Source: an uncultured Collinsella sp. (GTDB lineage Bacteria; Actinomycetota; Coriobacteriia; Coriobacteriales; Coriobacteriaceae). Taken from it: 64,000 bases of DNA. This document shows, one piece after another, positions 35,585 through 44,655 of the stretch. Both the position numbers and the translations under genes were made by a program. A model generated the notes under the pieces. It did not search any database, had not been told where the DNA came from, and was given only the letters and a program-made list of their open reading frames with translations. Positions within the stretch are counted from its first letter, which is position 1; every line of letters begins with the position of its first letter. Where the stretch lies: positions 1 through 64,000 of the forward strand of contig UQIL01000004.1 in assembly GCA_900541025.1 (NCBI GenBank), read 5' to 3'.

Positions 35585-36138
35585 TGGCTGAGTTCCCGAG
35601 CGTTACCGTCGATCTTTCCGAGCAGCTCGAGTTTCCTGGAGATTCGTATCCGCTGACCGGTAAGGTCGATGTCGCCACCTACACGGTGGGCGAGAAGGAG
35701 TACCAGCTACAGGACGGCATCGACTACGACGTTGTCTTTACCAATGCCGGTACCGGTGTCTTGCTCACGGGCATGGTTCGCGCGCACGCCACCGGCGAGT
35801 GCGACCGTTGCCTGGAGCCCGCCTCGTTTGATATCGCCGGCGAGATCGAGGAGTTCTACCTCTTTGAGGAGCCCGAGGATCCCGAGGCCTACGAGGACGG
35901 CTACGAGCTCCTGGGTGAGGACCGTATCGTTGATCTGGGTGAGCCTATCAATGACGCGGTCGTTATGGACACGCCGTTTGTGGTGCTCTGCAAGCCCGAT
36001 TGCCGTGGTCTGTGCCCCACATGCGGTTGCAATCTCAACGTCGAGCAATGCGATTGCGCCGCCCAGGCAGAGGCAGAATGGGCCGCTGCCACGGAAAATC
36101 CATTTGCAGCATTGAAGAATCTCAAGCTTGATGAGTAA
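35584..36138 (+). CDS. DUF177 (YceD) family protein
   Basis: 184 residues. The core ATGECDRCLEPASFDIAGEI and C-terminal CKPDCRGLCPTCGCNL are family marks; the Cys cluster may bind zinc. DUF177 proteins affect 23S rRNA accumulation in bacteria and plants and almost always precede rpmF, as here. Translation is coupled to the SepIVA-like gene. Confidence 0.88.
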   Translation: MAEFPSVTVDLSEQLEFPGDSYPLTGKVDVATYTVGEKEYQLQDGIDYDVVFTNAGTGVLLTGMVRAHATGECDRCLEPASFDIAGEIEEFYLFEEPEDPEAYEDGYELLGEDRIVDLGEPINDAVVMDTPFVVLCKPDCRGLCPTCGCNLNVEQCDCAAQAEAEWAAATENPFAALKNLKLDE

Positions 36139-36143
36139 AACTG

Positions 36144-36152
36144 TGGTAGTAT
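36144..36152 (+). promoter_or_regulatory. Possible extended -10 promoter of rpmF
   Basis: TGGTAGTAT (TGn plus TAGTAT) lies 51 nt before rpmF and has no strong -35. Confidence 0.3.
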
Positions 36153-36202
36153 CGCTACTTGCGCGTAATCGCCACACTGGATAGTTCATAAGGAAGGTCA
36201 CT

Positions 36203-36382
36203 ATGCCCGTACCTAAACAAAAGCAGGGTCGTATCCGCACTCACACCCGTCGTTCCGCCAACATGAAGATCTCGGCTGCGGCTCAGTCCACGTGCCCCCG
36301 TTGCGGTGCTGTCAAGCTCCCGCATCACGTGTGCCCCAGCTGCGGTTTCTACAAGGACCGCGAGGTTATCGTTACCGAGTAA
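36203..36382 (+). CDS. rpmF: 50S ribosomal protein L32
   Basis: 59 residues. It begins MPVPKQKQGRIRTHTRRS and carries the zinc-ribbon pairs CPRCG and CPSCG, so it is the zinc-binding (C+) form. AAGGAAGG precedes the ATG. Position between DUF177 and plsX is strongly conserved in bacteria. Confidence 0.97.
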   Translation: MPVPKQKQGRIRTHTRRSANMKISAAAQSTCPRCGAVKLPHHVCPSCGFYKDREVIVTE

Positions 36383-36422
36383 CGGTATACTCTGGATGCG
36401 ATGCCGTTCCAAATGGAACCAC

Positions 36423-36452
36423 AATGGCCGGCTCAATGAGTCGGCCATTTTT
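36423..36452 (+). terminator. Hairpin terminator between rpmF and plsX
   Basis: Stem AATGGCCG/CGGCCATT, extended by inner CTC/GAG across a one-base mismatch, then TTTTT. It ends 18 nt before the plsX ATG and may act as a partial terminator. Confidence 0.65.
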
Positions 36453-36469
36453 GTATAAGGAGCATGTAT

Positions 36470-37489
36470 ATGAGTAACGTTCGCGTTTGTGTAGACGTTG
36501 TGGGCGGAGACGAGAAACCTCAGGTTGTTCTTGATGGTATCGAGGCTGCGCTTGCCGCCGATCCCGATATCGAGGTCTTGGCAGCTGGTCCCGCCGAAAT
36601 CGTCAATCCCTTTGCAGCTTCCCATGCACGTGTTGAGGCCCTTGAGGCGCCTGACGTTATCGCCATGGATGACGATCCCATTCGCGCCGTGATGACCAAG
36701 CGTAAGTCGTCGATCGTGCTTTCTTGCCGCGCCATTAAGAAGGGCAACGCGGATGCGTTCTTCTCCGCCGGCTCCACCGGTGCCATGACCGCCGCCGCCA
36801 CCGCCTATGTGACGCCGTTTAGGTATCAGGCCGAAGGCAAGAAGCAGCCGGTGCGCCCCTGTCTGACCAATGCGCTGCCCAATCGCGCCGGCGGTCTGAC
36901 GGTGCTGTGCGACATGGGTGCCAACCCCGATGTGGAGGTCGATGACATGGTGCGTTTTGCCCAGATGGGTAGCGCCTATGCCCGCGTTGTCCTGGGCATC
37001 GAGCATCCTCGCGTGGGCCTGCTTGCCAATGGCACCGAGGACGAGAAGGGTTCCAACTTTACCAAGGCCTGTTTCCCTGCTATGAAGGCCGCAGTTCCGG
37101 GCTTTGTGGGCAACTGCGAAGGCACCGACCTCACCTCGGGCAATTTCGATGTCGTTGTTGCCGATGGCATGTCGGGTAATATCGCTCTCAAGGCCACCGA
37201 GGGCGCTGCCAAGTTTTTGCTGCAGGAACTCAAGGGTGCCTTTATGACCTCGCTCGGCACCAAGATCGCCGCGCTGCTCATTAAAAAGCAGATGCGCGAG
37301 ATAAAGGCCAAGCTCTCTGGCGACGCCAAGGGCGGCGCGATTCTTTTGGGCCTGCGCGGCGTGGTCCTGATCGGCCATGGCGCCACCTCGGTCGAGGCCG
37401 TCAAAAACGGTACGCTCGCGGCGGCCGAAGCCGTGCGCGCCGGGCTGGTCGAGAATGTCGCCAACTCTATGGACGGTATCGTTTTATAA
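36470..37489 (+). CDS. plsX: Phosphate acyltransferase PlsX
   Basis: 339 residues. Converts acyl-ACP and phosphate to acyl-phosphate for PlsY in phosphatidic acid synthesis. Family marks: VCVDVVGGDEKPQVVL, SAGSTGAMTAAA and GFVGNCEGTDLTSG. ATG 36470 preferred over 36464 because AAGGAG is 7 nt upstream. Confidence 0.94.
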   Translation: MSNVRVCVDVVGGDEKPQVVLDGIEAALAADPDIEVLAAGPAEIVNPFAASHARVEALEAPDVIAMDDDPIRAVMTKRKSSIVLSCRAIKKGNADAFFSAGSTGAMTAAATAYVTPFRYQAEGKKQPVRPCLTNALPNRAGGLTVLCDMGANPDVEVDDMVRFAQMGSAYARVVLGIEHPRVGLLANGTEDEKGSNFTKACFPAMKAAVPGFVGNCEGTDLTSGNFDVVVADGMSGNIALKATEGAAKFLLQELKGAFMTSLGTKIAALLIKKQMREIKAKLSGDAKGGAILLGLRGVVLIGHGATSVEAVKNGTLAAAEAVRAGLVENVANSMDGIVL

Positions 37490-37553
37490 GAGCGAGTTAG
37501 AGCGCTGTTATGTGCCTCGCGGCGCACGTCGTGGGGTAGAATCAAAACCGTGT

Positions 37554-37584
37554 ATTGGTGCCGCCCGCGCGGTGCCAATCTTTT
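37554..37584 (+). terminator. Hairpin before acpP
   Basis: An 11-bp stem with two wobbles (37554-37564 with 37569-37579), CCGC loop, followed by CTTTT. Probably terminates or attenuates plsX transcripts before acpP. Confidence 0.55.
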
Positions 37585-37613
37585 GGTATTCATGCACTAT
37601 GAGAGGAAGCGCT

Positions 37614-37856
37614 ATGGACCGCTCCGAAATCTTCGACAAGATCGCCGAGGTCGCTGCTGACGTTCTGGGCGTCGATGTTGCCGAAATTAGCGATGAGACC
37701 ACCTTTGACGACCTCGATGCCAACTCGCTCGAGCGCCTGCAGCTGGTTACGGCCATCGAGGACGAGTTCAATCTCGAGATCGATGATGAGACCCTGCTCT
37801 CGCTCAACTCTGTCGCCGACGCCGTCGACGCGATCGAAAACGCCAGGGAGGCTTAG
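37614..37856 (+). CDS. acpP: Acyl carrier protein
   Basis: 80 residues, acidic four-helix protein. The phosphopantetheine attachment site is Ser38 in DDLDANSLERLQ. Carries growing acyl chains in fatty-acid synthesis and donates them to PlsX. GAGAGGAAGCGCT precedes the ATG; the longer upstream frame is not used. Confidence 0.95.
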   Translation: MDRSEIFDKIAEVAADVLGVDVAEISDETTFDDLDANSLERLQLVTAIEDEFNLEIDDETLLSLNSVADAVDAIENAREA

Positions 37857-37859
37857 GTC

Positions 37860-38585
37860 TTGGCTTTATCCGAACGACTTACGCGCGCCCAGGAGATTCT
37901 GGGCCACGAGTTCAATGACAAGGTGCTGCTGCGCGCGGCCCTTACGCATCCTTCGGCCGTCGAAGGCCAGCCAGTCTCGGCAAGCTACGAGCGCCTTGAG
38001 TTCTTGGGCGATTCCATTTTGGGCGCTGTGGTCGCACGCTCCCTGTTTGAGTCCTATCCGGAGTTTGACGAGGGCAAGCTCACGCGCTTGAAGGTGTCGC
38101 TTGTCTCGGGCGCTACGCTGTCCGAGGTTTCTCACGAGCTGGGCATCGACGACATCATCATCTTTGGTGCCTCCGAGACCGGTACCGGTGCGCGCGGCCT
38201 GCATTCGGCCCTCGAGAACGTCTATGAGTCGCTCGTGGGCGCGCTGTACCTGGATGCCGGCTGGGACGTTGCGGCGGAGTTCATTCACCGTACGCTTAAG
38301 CCGCATTTGGCTTCCGAGCGTGCCGAGCATCCTGCGAACCCCAAGTCGTTTTTGCAGGAGTGCGTGCAAGCCGACGGTCACGAACCTCCGGCGTACAAGC
38401 TCGTTGGCTCCGAGGGCCCGGCGCATGCGCCCACCTTTACCGCTGTGGTGTTGATCGATGGTATTCGTCAGGGTCGCGGCTCCGGCTCCTCAAAGAAGGA
38501 AGCCGAGGGAGCTGCCGCGCTCGAAGCGCTCGACCGCATGGGTTACACCACCAACGGCGTGATTCTGAACAAGAAGCACGTGTAA
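37860..38585 (+). CDS. rnc: Ribonuclease III
   Basis: 241 residues. The signature ERLEFLGDSILG (catalytic acidic residues) is at about 42-53; a double-stranded RNA-binding domain occupies about 165-235 (NPKSFLQECVQADG to KKEAEGAAALEAL). Processes rRNA precursors and structured mRNAs. The start is TTG 37860 with GGGAGG 8 nt upstream, 3 nt after acpP, so coupled. Confidence 0.95.
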   Translation: MALSERLTRAQEILGHEFNDKVLLRAALTHPSAVEGQPVSASYERLEFLGDSILGAVVARSLFESYPEFDEGKLTRLKVSLVSGATLSEVSHELGIDDIIIFGASETGTGARGLHSALENVYESLVGALYLDAGWDVAAEFIHRTLKPHLASERAEHPANPKSFLQECVQADGHEPPAYKLVGSEGPAHAPTFTAVVLIDGIRQGRGSGSSKKEAEGAAALEALDRMGYTTNGVILNKKHV

Positions 38586-38595
38586 GCGAGGAACC

Positions 38596-41500
38596 GTGTA
38601 TCTCAAGTCCCTCACGCTCAAAGGGTTCAAGTCGTTTGCCGACCGCGCCCATATGACGTTTGAGCCGGGCCTGACCGTCATCGTCGGTCCAAACGGCTCG
38701 GGAAAATCGAACATCTCTGACTCGATTCTGTGGGTCCTGGGCGAGCAGAGCGCCAAGCAGCTGCGCGGCCAGGCCATGGAGGATGTCATCTTCTCGGGCT
38801 CGTCGGCGCGCAAGCCGGTGGGTGTCGCCGAGGTCACGCTGGTGCTCGATAACTCGGACCATATGTTGCCCGTCGACTTTGACGAGGTCGCCATCACCCG
38901 TCGTATGTATCGCTCGGGCGAAAGCGAGTACCTCATCAACTCGAGTCCGTGCCGCCTGATGGACATTCAGGACATCCTGCACGATTCGGGCCTAGGCAAG
39001 GATACGCATTCCATCATCAGCCAGGGCAAGCTCGACGCCATTTTGCAGAGCCGCCCCGAGGAGCGTCGCGCCCTCATCGAGGAGGCCGCCGGCATTTCCA
39101 AGCACAAGCGCCGCAAGGAGCGTGCGCTCAAAAAGATTAAGTCGATGGACGAGCACCTGACGCGTGCCCGCGACATCAATAAGGAAATCGCCCGTCAGCT
39201 GCGACCGCTGGAGCGTCAGGTCGATCGCGCGCGCAAGTACAAAGAGCTGTCCTCGCGCGCGAACGAGCTTACGCAGATGCTGGCTGTCGATGAGCTTCGT
39301 TCGCTGCAGTCGCAGTGGAACGACCTGGAGAGCCGCTCCAAGGAAGGTGCTGCCGAGCTGGAGCTTGCGCAGTACCGCACGAGCGAAAAGGAGCGCGAGC
39401 TCGAGAAGCTCCAGGTTATGCTTGAGGAAAAGGGCCTGTTTGTGGGCGACCTGGGCGAGCAACGCCGTCATATGCAAGATGTGGTCGGCCGCATTAACTC
39501 CGACATGCGCCTGCTCGAGGAAAAGGGCCACAACATGGTGTCGCGCCTGTCTGACATGCGCGGTCAGATTTCGAGCTCCGAGCATCAGCGTCGTCGCGTG
39601 GTCGAGGAGCTCGAGGACGCGCGTGCGCAGCTTGAGGAAGTGACCGGTGCGCATATGCAAGCCCAGGAGGACGTTGACGCCGCTGGTCCTGCCGCCGCTG
39701 AGCTCCACGAGCGGCGCGTGGCGCTCGACAATCAGATTTCGCAGCTTACGCGAGAGCAACGCGATGTGCAGCGCGTGTCCGATAACGCCGCGCTCGAGCT
39801 CGCCAAGGTGAAGGATTCCTTGAGCAATGCCGAGGTCGAGGACAACATGTATGCCTCGCGCCTGGAGCAGATCGACGAGCAGCTCGAGGAGGTCACGGCC
39901 TCGCTCGAGAGCCGTCGCGACCGCGCCGAGGAGCTTGAGGGCGCTCTTGAGGAAGCGCGCCAGGCCCAGGCCGATGCGCGTGAGGCCACCGAGGTCGCCC
40001 GTGCAGCCCTGAAGGACCTGCGTGCCCGCGAGAGCGAGGCGCGCAACAAGTTGTCCGAGGTGCGCTCGGAGCTTTCCAGCCAAAAGAAACTCGATGCCCG
40101 CATGGCCGACAGCTCGCCGCTCGTGAGCCGTCTGGTGGGTGCGCTGGGCGACGATGTCTCGGGTCGTCTGGGCGACGTGCTCGAGGCCCCGCGCGAGCTT
40201 GAGGGCCTGGTGGAGCAACTACTTGCCGGCGATATCGATGCGCTGCTGTTTGATGACGCCGCCACGCTTGAGCGTGCCGGTCGTGCGGCTCTGGACCAAA
40301 AGAAGGCCTCGGGCGAAGCACTGCTGGTGACGCGCGGCGTGAGCGGCTCTACCGCCGCTGAGGGCGCTGCCGGTACCCGCCTGGTTGATCGTCTGTCCGT
40401 GCGTGCAGGCTACGGACCCGTCGTCGAGGCGCTGCTCGGCGGCTATTACGTGGTCGATGACTTGGCTGCCGCGCTGGCTGCGCCTGTCGTTGACGGTGTG
40501 ACCTATGTGACTCCCGATGGCGCCCGCGTAAGCTGTGGCGGCCTGGTGCGTGTGGGCCTCGATGCCGGCGAGGCGTCGGGTGCTCTGGAGCGTAAGCGTC
40601 GCATTCGCGAGCTGGAGGGGCTTGAGCCCGATCTGGCTGCCGTGTTTGAGCATGTGTCGGATCAGGTCGTCGAGGCCAACGTTGCCGTCGAGGAGGCCCG
40701 TGCCGCCGAGGGCGATGCCGCCGGTGAGATCGCCCGTCTTGAGGGCGAGCGCCGCTCGCTGCTCTCCGAGATCGGCCGCTTGGAGCAAAGCGCCAACAAT
40801 GCCGAGGTCGAGCGCGTGCGCATCTCCAAGCGCCGCGAGCAGGCTGCCGAGGCCGTTCGTGCCGCGCGCCCGCGCGTTGACGAGCTCACCCGTTCGCGTG
40901 ACGAGGCGCGTGCACAGGCAAGCGACCTGGGTCTCCAGATTGCCGAGGCCAACGATGAGCTCGATCGCGTTCGCCGTGACGATTCCGAGGCCGCCGGTAA
41001 GCTCGCCGATGCCAAGGTGCGCCTGGCCCAGACGAGCGAGCGCCTGCGTTCGCTGAAGGGCCGCGTGCCCGACCTTGAGCATCGTCTTGAGGGCATCGAC
41101 CGTCGTATCCGCGGAACACGCCAGGCTTCGCGCTCGCTCGAGCTGCTGCGCCTGCGCGTCGACCCTATGCACGAACGCTATTCTGCCCTGTTGGAACGCG
41201 CGTCGGATTGGGCAGCGCGCCTGCGTGACCAGGCCTCTCTGGAGGAGGCGGACTCCGCTTCGCTCAAGAAGACCATCGAGGATGCCAAGGCAGAGGTTGC
41301 CCGCGCTAAGGAGCGAGTCGATACCGCCTCCGCCGCGCAAAACGAGTTCAAGGTCGCGCGTGGCAAGCTCGAGGTGCAGGTCGAGGCTGCCATCAAGGCC
41401 ATTACCGCCGATGGCACGACGGTGCTCGAGGAAGCGCTCATGCTTCCGGTGCCCACGGACCGCGATGCCGCCGAGCGCGAACTCAACCAGCTTGTGCGCC

Positions 41501-42132
41501 AGATCAACAACCTTGGTCCCGTTAACCAAGTTGCCATGGAGGAGTACGAGCAGCTCAAGCGCCGCGCCGACTACATCGAGGAGCAGCTGGCCGATCTGGA
41601 GAGCGCGCGCAAGGCGCTCACCAAGATCACGGTGGCCATTGATCGCAAGATGCGGAAGGCCTTCCTGGTGACGTTTGAGAAGGTCGACGCGAACTTCCGC
41701 GAGATCTTCGCTATGCTCTTCCCGGGCGGCCAGGCTCATCTGGAGATGACCGATCCCGAGCATCCTGCCGAGACGGGTATCGAGGTCGTGGCGCAGCCGC
41801 GCGGCAAGCGCATCACCAAGATGATGCTCATGTCGGGCGGCGAGAAGAGTCTGACGGCGCTCGCCCTGCTTTTTGCCGTGTACCGCACACGTACGGTTCC
41901 GTTCTATGTGCTGGACGAGGTCGAGGCGGCGCTTGATGACGCTAACCTGTCCAAGCTCATCGGAGCCCTCGATGTGCTGCGTTCCGATACGCAGCTCTTG
42001 GTTATCTCGCATCAGCGCCGTACTATGGAGGACGCTGACGTCCTCTATGGCGTCTCGATGCAAGCCGACGGCGTCAGTCGCGTCGTCTCGCAAAAACTCG
42101 ATCGCGAAACCGGAAAGGTCGTGAATGCATAA
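38596..42132 (+). CDS. smc: Chromosome partition protein SMC
   Basis: 1178 residues. N-terminal Walker A GPNGSGKSNISDSI; coiled coil about 165-500; hinge about 510-660; second coiled coil to 1010; C-terminal signature LMSGGEKSLTALALLFAVY and Walker B FYVLDEVEAALDD. Condenses and segregates the chromosome with ScpA and ScpB, which are not in the window. GTG start 10 nt after rnc with GCGAGGAACC. The stop overlaps ftsY by one base. Confidence 0.97.
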   Translation: MYLKSLTLKGFKSFADRAHMTFEPGLTVIVGPNGSGKSNISDSILWVLGEQSAKQLRGQAMEDVIFSGSSARKPVGVAEVTLVLDNSDHMLPVDFDEVAITRRMYRSGESEYLINSSPCRLMDIQDILHDSGLGKDTHSIISQGKLDAILQSRPEERRALIEEAAGISKHKRRKERALKKIKSMDEHLTRARDINKEIARQLRPLERQVDRARKYKELSSRANELTQMLAVDELRSLQSQWNDLESRSKEGAAELELAQYRTSEKERELEKLQVMLEEKGLFVGDLGEQRRHMQDVVGRINSDMRLLEEKGHNMVSRLSDMRGQISSSEHQRRRVVEELEDARAQLEEVTGAHMQAQEDVDAAGPAAAELHERRVALDNQISQLTREQRDVQRVSDNAALELAKVKDSLSNAEVEDNMYASRLEQIDEQLEEVTASLESRRDRAEELEGALEEARQAQADAREATEVARAALKDLRARESEARNKLSEVRSELSSQKKLDARMADSSPLVSRLVGALGDDVSGRLGDVLEAPRELEGLVEQLLAGDIDALLFDDAATLERAGRAALDQKKASGEALLVTRGVSGSTAAEGAAGTRLVDRLSVRAGYGPVVEALLGGYYVVDDLAAALAAPVVDGVTYVTPDGARVSCGGLVRVGLDAGEASGALERKRRIRELEGLEPDLAAVFEHVSDQVVEANVAVEEARAAEGDAAGEIARLEGERRSLLSEIGRLEQSANNAEVERVRISKRREQAAEAVRAARPRVDELTRSRDEARAQASDLGLQIAEANDELDRVRRDDSEAAGKLADAKVRLAQTSERLRSLKGRVPDLEHRLEGIDRRIRGTRQASRSLELLRLRVDPMHERYSALLERASDWAARLRDQASLEEADSASLKKTIEDAKAEVARAKERVDTASAAQNEFKVARGKLEVQVEAAIKAITADGTTVLEEALMLPVPTDRDAAERELNQLVRQINNLGPVNQVAMEEYEQLKRRADYIEEQLADLESARKALTKITVAIDRKMRKAFLVTFEKVDANFREIFAMLFPGGQAHLEMTDPEHPAETGIEVVAQPRGKRITKMMLMSGGEKSLTALALLFAVYRTRTVPFYVLDEVEAALDDANLSKLIGALDVLRSDTQLLVISHQRRTMEDADVLYGVSMQADGVSRVVSQKLDRETGKVVNA

Positions 42133-43049
42133 TGGGATTCTTCGATGCTCTCTCGCGCGGACTTGAGCGCAGCCGCGAGGCCCTCAACGAGGTCTTCTAC
42201 TTTGGCGGTGAGGTCGACGAGGATTTTTGGGAGGACCTGGAGGACACCCTCGTAATGGGTGACATGGGCGCCGAGGTCGCTATCAAGGTCTCCGATGACC
42301 TGCGCGATGCCGCGGCCAAGAAGAACCTCAAGACCGCTCCGCAGCTTCGCCGCGCCCTGGCCGAGCAGCTTGAGCAGCACTTTGTGCCCATCGAGCGAGA
42401 TCCGTTCTCCGATACGCCGAGCTGCGTGCTGTTTGTGGGCATTAACGGTGCCGGCAAGACCACGACGGTCGGTAAGATCGCGAGCACCATGGCTGCCCGC
42501 GGCAAGAACGTGGTGATCGGTTCGGCCGACACCTTCCGCGCCGCCGCCATCGAGCAGCTCGATGTGTGGGGGCAGCGTGCCGGCGTACCGGTTATCAAGC
42601 GTGACCGCGGCTCCGATCCGGCGAGCGTGTGCTATGACGTGCTCGACGAGGCCGATAAGCGCGGCAGTGACCTGGTGCTCATCGATACCGCCGGCCGTCT
42701 GCACACGAGCCCTGAGCTCATGCGCGAGCTTGCCAAGGTGGTCAATGTGACCCGTAAGCGCGCCGCCAATATGGCCGCCGGTCCCATGCCGGTTTCGGTC
42801 GTGCTTGTGATCGACGCCGCGACGGGTCAAAACGGTCTGAACCAGGCGCTCGAGTTTAACGAGGCGCTGGGCCTGGACGGTATTATCATGACTAAGCTCG
42901 ACGGCACGGCTAAGGGCGGTATCGCCATGGCCGTGGCCGAGAAACTCAAGCTCCCGATCCTGCGCGTGGGCGTGGGCGAGCAGGTCGATGACCTGCAGGA
43001 GTTCAATGCCAAAGATTTCTGCCGCGCCCTGGTGGGCGAGTCCAATTAA
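42132..43049 (+). CDS. ftsY: Signal recognition particle receptor FtsY
   Basis: 305 residues: an NG-domain GTPase without the long acidic A domain of E. coli. Motifs GINGAGKTTTVGKIA, DTFRAAAIEQL, DTAGRLHT and TKLDGTAKGG. Docks ribosome-bound SRP at the membrane. Its start overlaps the smc stop (TAATG) and it lies directly upstream of ffh, its GTPase partner. Confidence 0.96.
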   Translation: MGFFDALSRGLERSREALNEVFYFGGEVDEDFWEDLEDTLVMGDMGAEVAIKVSDDLRDAAAKKNLKTAPQLRRALAEQLEQHFVPIERDPFSDTPSCVLFVGINGAGKTTTVGKIASTMAARGKNVVIGSADTFRAAAIEQLDVWGQRAGVPVIKRDRGSDPASVCYDVLDEADKRGSDLVLIDTAGRLHTSPELMRELAKVVNVTRKRAANMAAGPMPVSVVLVIDAATGQNGLNQALEFNEALGLDGIIMTKLDGTAKGGIAMAVAEKLKLPILRVGVGEQVDDLQEFNAKDFCRALVGESN

Positions 43050-43059
43050 GGAGTGACTA

Positions 43060-44535
43060 GTGTTTGATTCCCTGAGCGATCGCCTCAACGACACATTTGA
43101 CCGCCTGCGCGGCAAGGGCAAGCTGACCGAGGCCGATATTACTTCGGCCATGCGCGATATTCGCATGGCACTGCTCGAGGCCGACGTTAACTTTAAGGTC
43201 GTCAAGGAGTTCGTCGCCAAGACCAAGGAGCGCTGCATGACCGCTGAGGTCATGGAGTCGCTGTCGCCGGCGCAAAACGTCGTCAAGATCGTGCTCGACG
43301 AGCTCACCGAGATGCTTGGCTCAACCGAGAGCAAGCTCGTCTTTAGCAATCGCATTCCCAATGTCATCATGCTCGTGGGCCTGCAGGGCTCCGGTAAGAC
43401 CACGGCGGCCGTAAAGCTGGCCTACCTGCTCAAGAAGCAGGGTCGCTCGCCGTTGCTCGCCGCGTGCGACGTCTACCGTCCCGCTGCTGCCGACCAGCTG
43501 GCCACGCTCGGTGGCGAGATCGGCGTACCGGTCTTCCGCGGCGACGGTGCGCACCCGGTCGATATCGCCAAGGGCGCCATCCAGGAGGCCGTCGACCACC
43601 TGCGCGACGTGGTCATCGTCGATACCGCCGGACGTCTTCAGATCGATGAGCAGATGATGCAGGAGGCCGTGGACATCAAGAAGGCCGTTAAGCCCGATCA
43701 GGTGCTGATGGTCGTCGATGCCATGACCGGCCAGGATATCGTCAACGTCGTCTCGACCTTTGCCGAGCGCACCGACTTTGACGGAGTGATCATCTCCAAG
43801 CTCGACGGCGATGCCCGTGGCGGCGGCGCGCTTTCCGTGCGCCAGGTGACCGGCAAGCCCATCAAGTTCGTGAGCATGGGCGAGAAGCCCGATTCGCTGG
43901 AGCCGTTCTATCCCGATCGTATGGCCAAGCGCATTCTAGGTATGGGCGACGTTGTCGGCATTATTGAGAAGGCCCAGGAGGCGGCCGACGCCGAGCAGCT
44001 CGAGGCTGCCGAGCGCATGCTGCGCGAGGGCTTCACCATGAATGACATGCTCGACCAGATGAAGGCCGTCAAGAAGATGGGCGGCATGAAGGGCATCCTG
44101 GGCATGCTCCCCGGCGGCCAGCGTGCGCTCAACCAGATGGGCGGCAACCTGGACGAGGGCATCTTCGACAAGAACGAGGCCATCATCATGTCGATGACCA
44201 AGGAGGAGCGCCTTCGCCCCTCCATCATCAACGGTCAGCGCCGTGCCCGCATTGCCAAGGGCGCCGGCGTGACCCCCACCGAGGTCAATAGCCTTATGAA
44301 GCAGTGGGGCGAGATGAACAAGATGATGGGCCGCATGCGCACGATGGCCAATCAGGCGCAGGCCGGCGGCAAGAAGGGCAAGAAGGGTAAGAAGGGCAAA
44401 AAGATGCGCATGCCCAATATTCCCGGTCTGGATGCCATGGGGCTGGGCGGCATGGGCGGCCTGGGAACGGGCAGCCCCAAGTCCGATATGGACCTGCTGC
44501 GCCAGATGGAAGCGCAGATGCGTAATAAGAAATAG
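43060..44535 (+). CDS. ffh: Signal recognition particle protein Ffh
   Basis: 491 residues. N domain, GTPase G domain (GLQGSGKTTAAVKLA, DVYRPAA, DTAGRLQ, SKLDGDARGG) and a Met-rich M domain (about 300-460) that binds SRP RNA and signal peptides. The tail has a Gly/Lys-rich stretch (residues about 430-447) and a Met-rich end. GTG start with AAGGAGTGACTA upstream. No SRP RNA gene was seen in the window. Confidence 0.97.
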   Translation: MFDSLSDRLNDTFDRLRGKGKLTEADITSAMRDIRMALLEADVNFKVVKEFVAKTKERCMTAEVMESLSPAQNVVKIVLDELTEMLGSTESKLVFSNRIPNVIMLVGLQGSGKTTAAVKLAYLLKKQGRSPLLAACDVYRPAAADQLATLGGEIGVPVFRGDGAHPVDIAKGAIQEAVDHLRDVVIVDTAGRLQIDEQMMQEAVDIKKAVKPDQVLMVVDAMTGQDIVNVVSTFAERTDFDGVIISKLDGDARGGGALSVRQVTGKPIKFVSMGEKPDSLEPFYPDRMAKRILGMGDVVGIIEKAQEAADAEQLEAAERMLREGFTMNDMLDQMKAVKKMGGMKGILGMLPGGQRALNQMGGNLDEGIFDKNEAIIMSMTKEERLRPSIINGQRRARIAKGAGVTPTEVNSLMKQWGEMNKMMGRMRTMANQAQAGGKKGKKGKKGKKMRMPNIPGLDAMGLGGMGGLGTGSPKSDMDLLRQMEAQMRNKK

Positions 44536-44560
44536 AGCTCTAATTCCAGTTTGATATGGC

Positions 44561-44596
44561 AAAGGCCACTCGGAAGCTACCGGGTGGCCTTTGTTG
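44561..44596. terminator. Bidirectional terminator between ffh and the DUF134-NifX gene
   Basis: A 13-bp stem with one wobble (44561-44573 with 44580-44592), T-rich on the plus side and TTTG on the minus side, between convergent genes. Confidence 0.75.
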
Positions 44597-44655
44597 TTGG
44601 CTTTGATTGTTGGGTTGCGTTCAGCGTCGCGCCCCGAGCTCGCGGTGTCGTGCCG

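Noticed and set aside
37554..37579. Possible FapR-type operator before acpP
   Set aside because: The inverted repeat does not match the FapR consensus and is better explained as a hairpin with a T-run.
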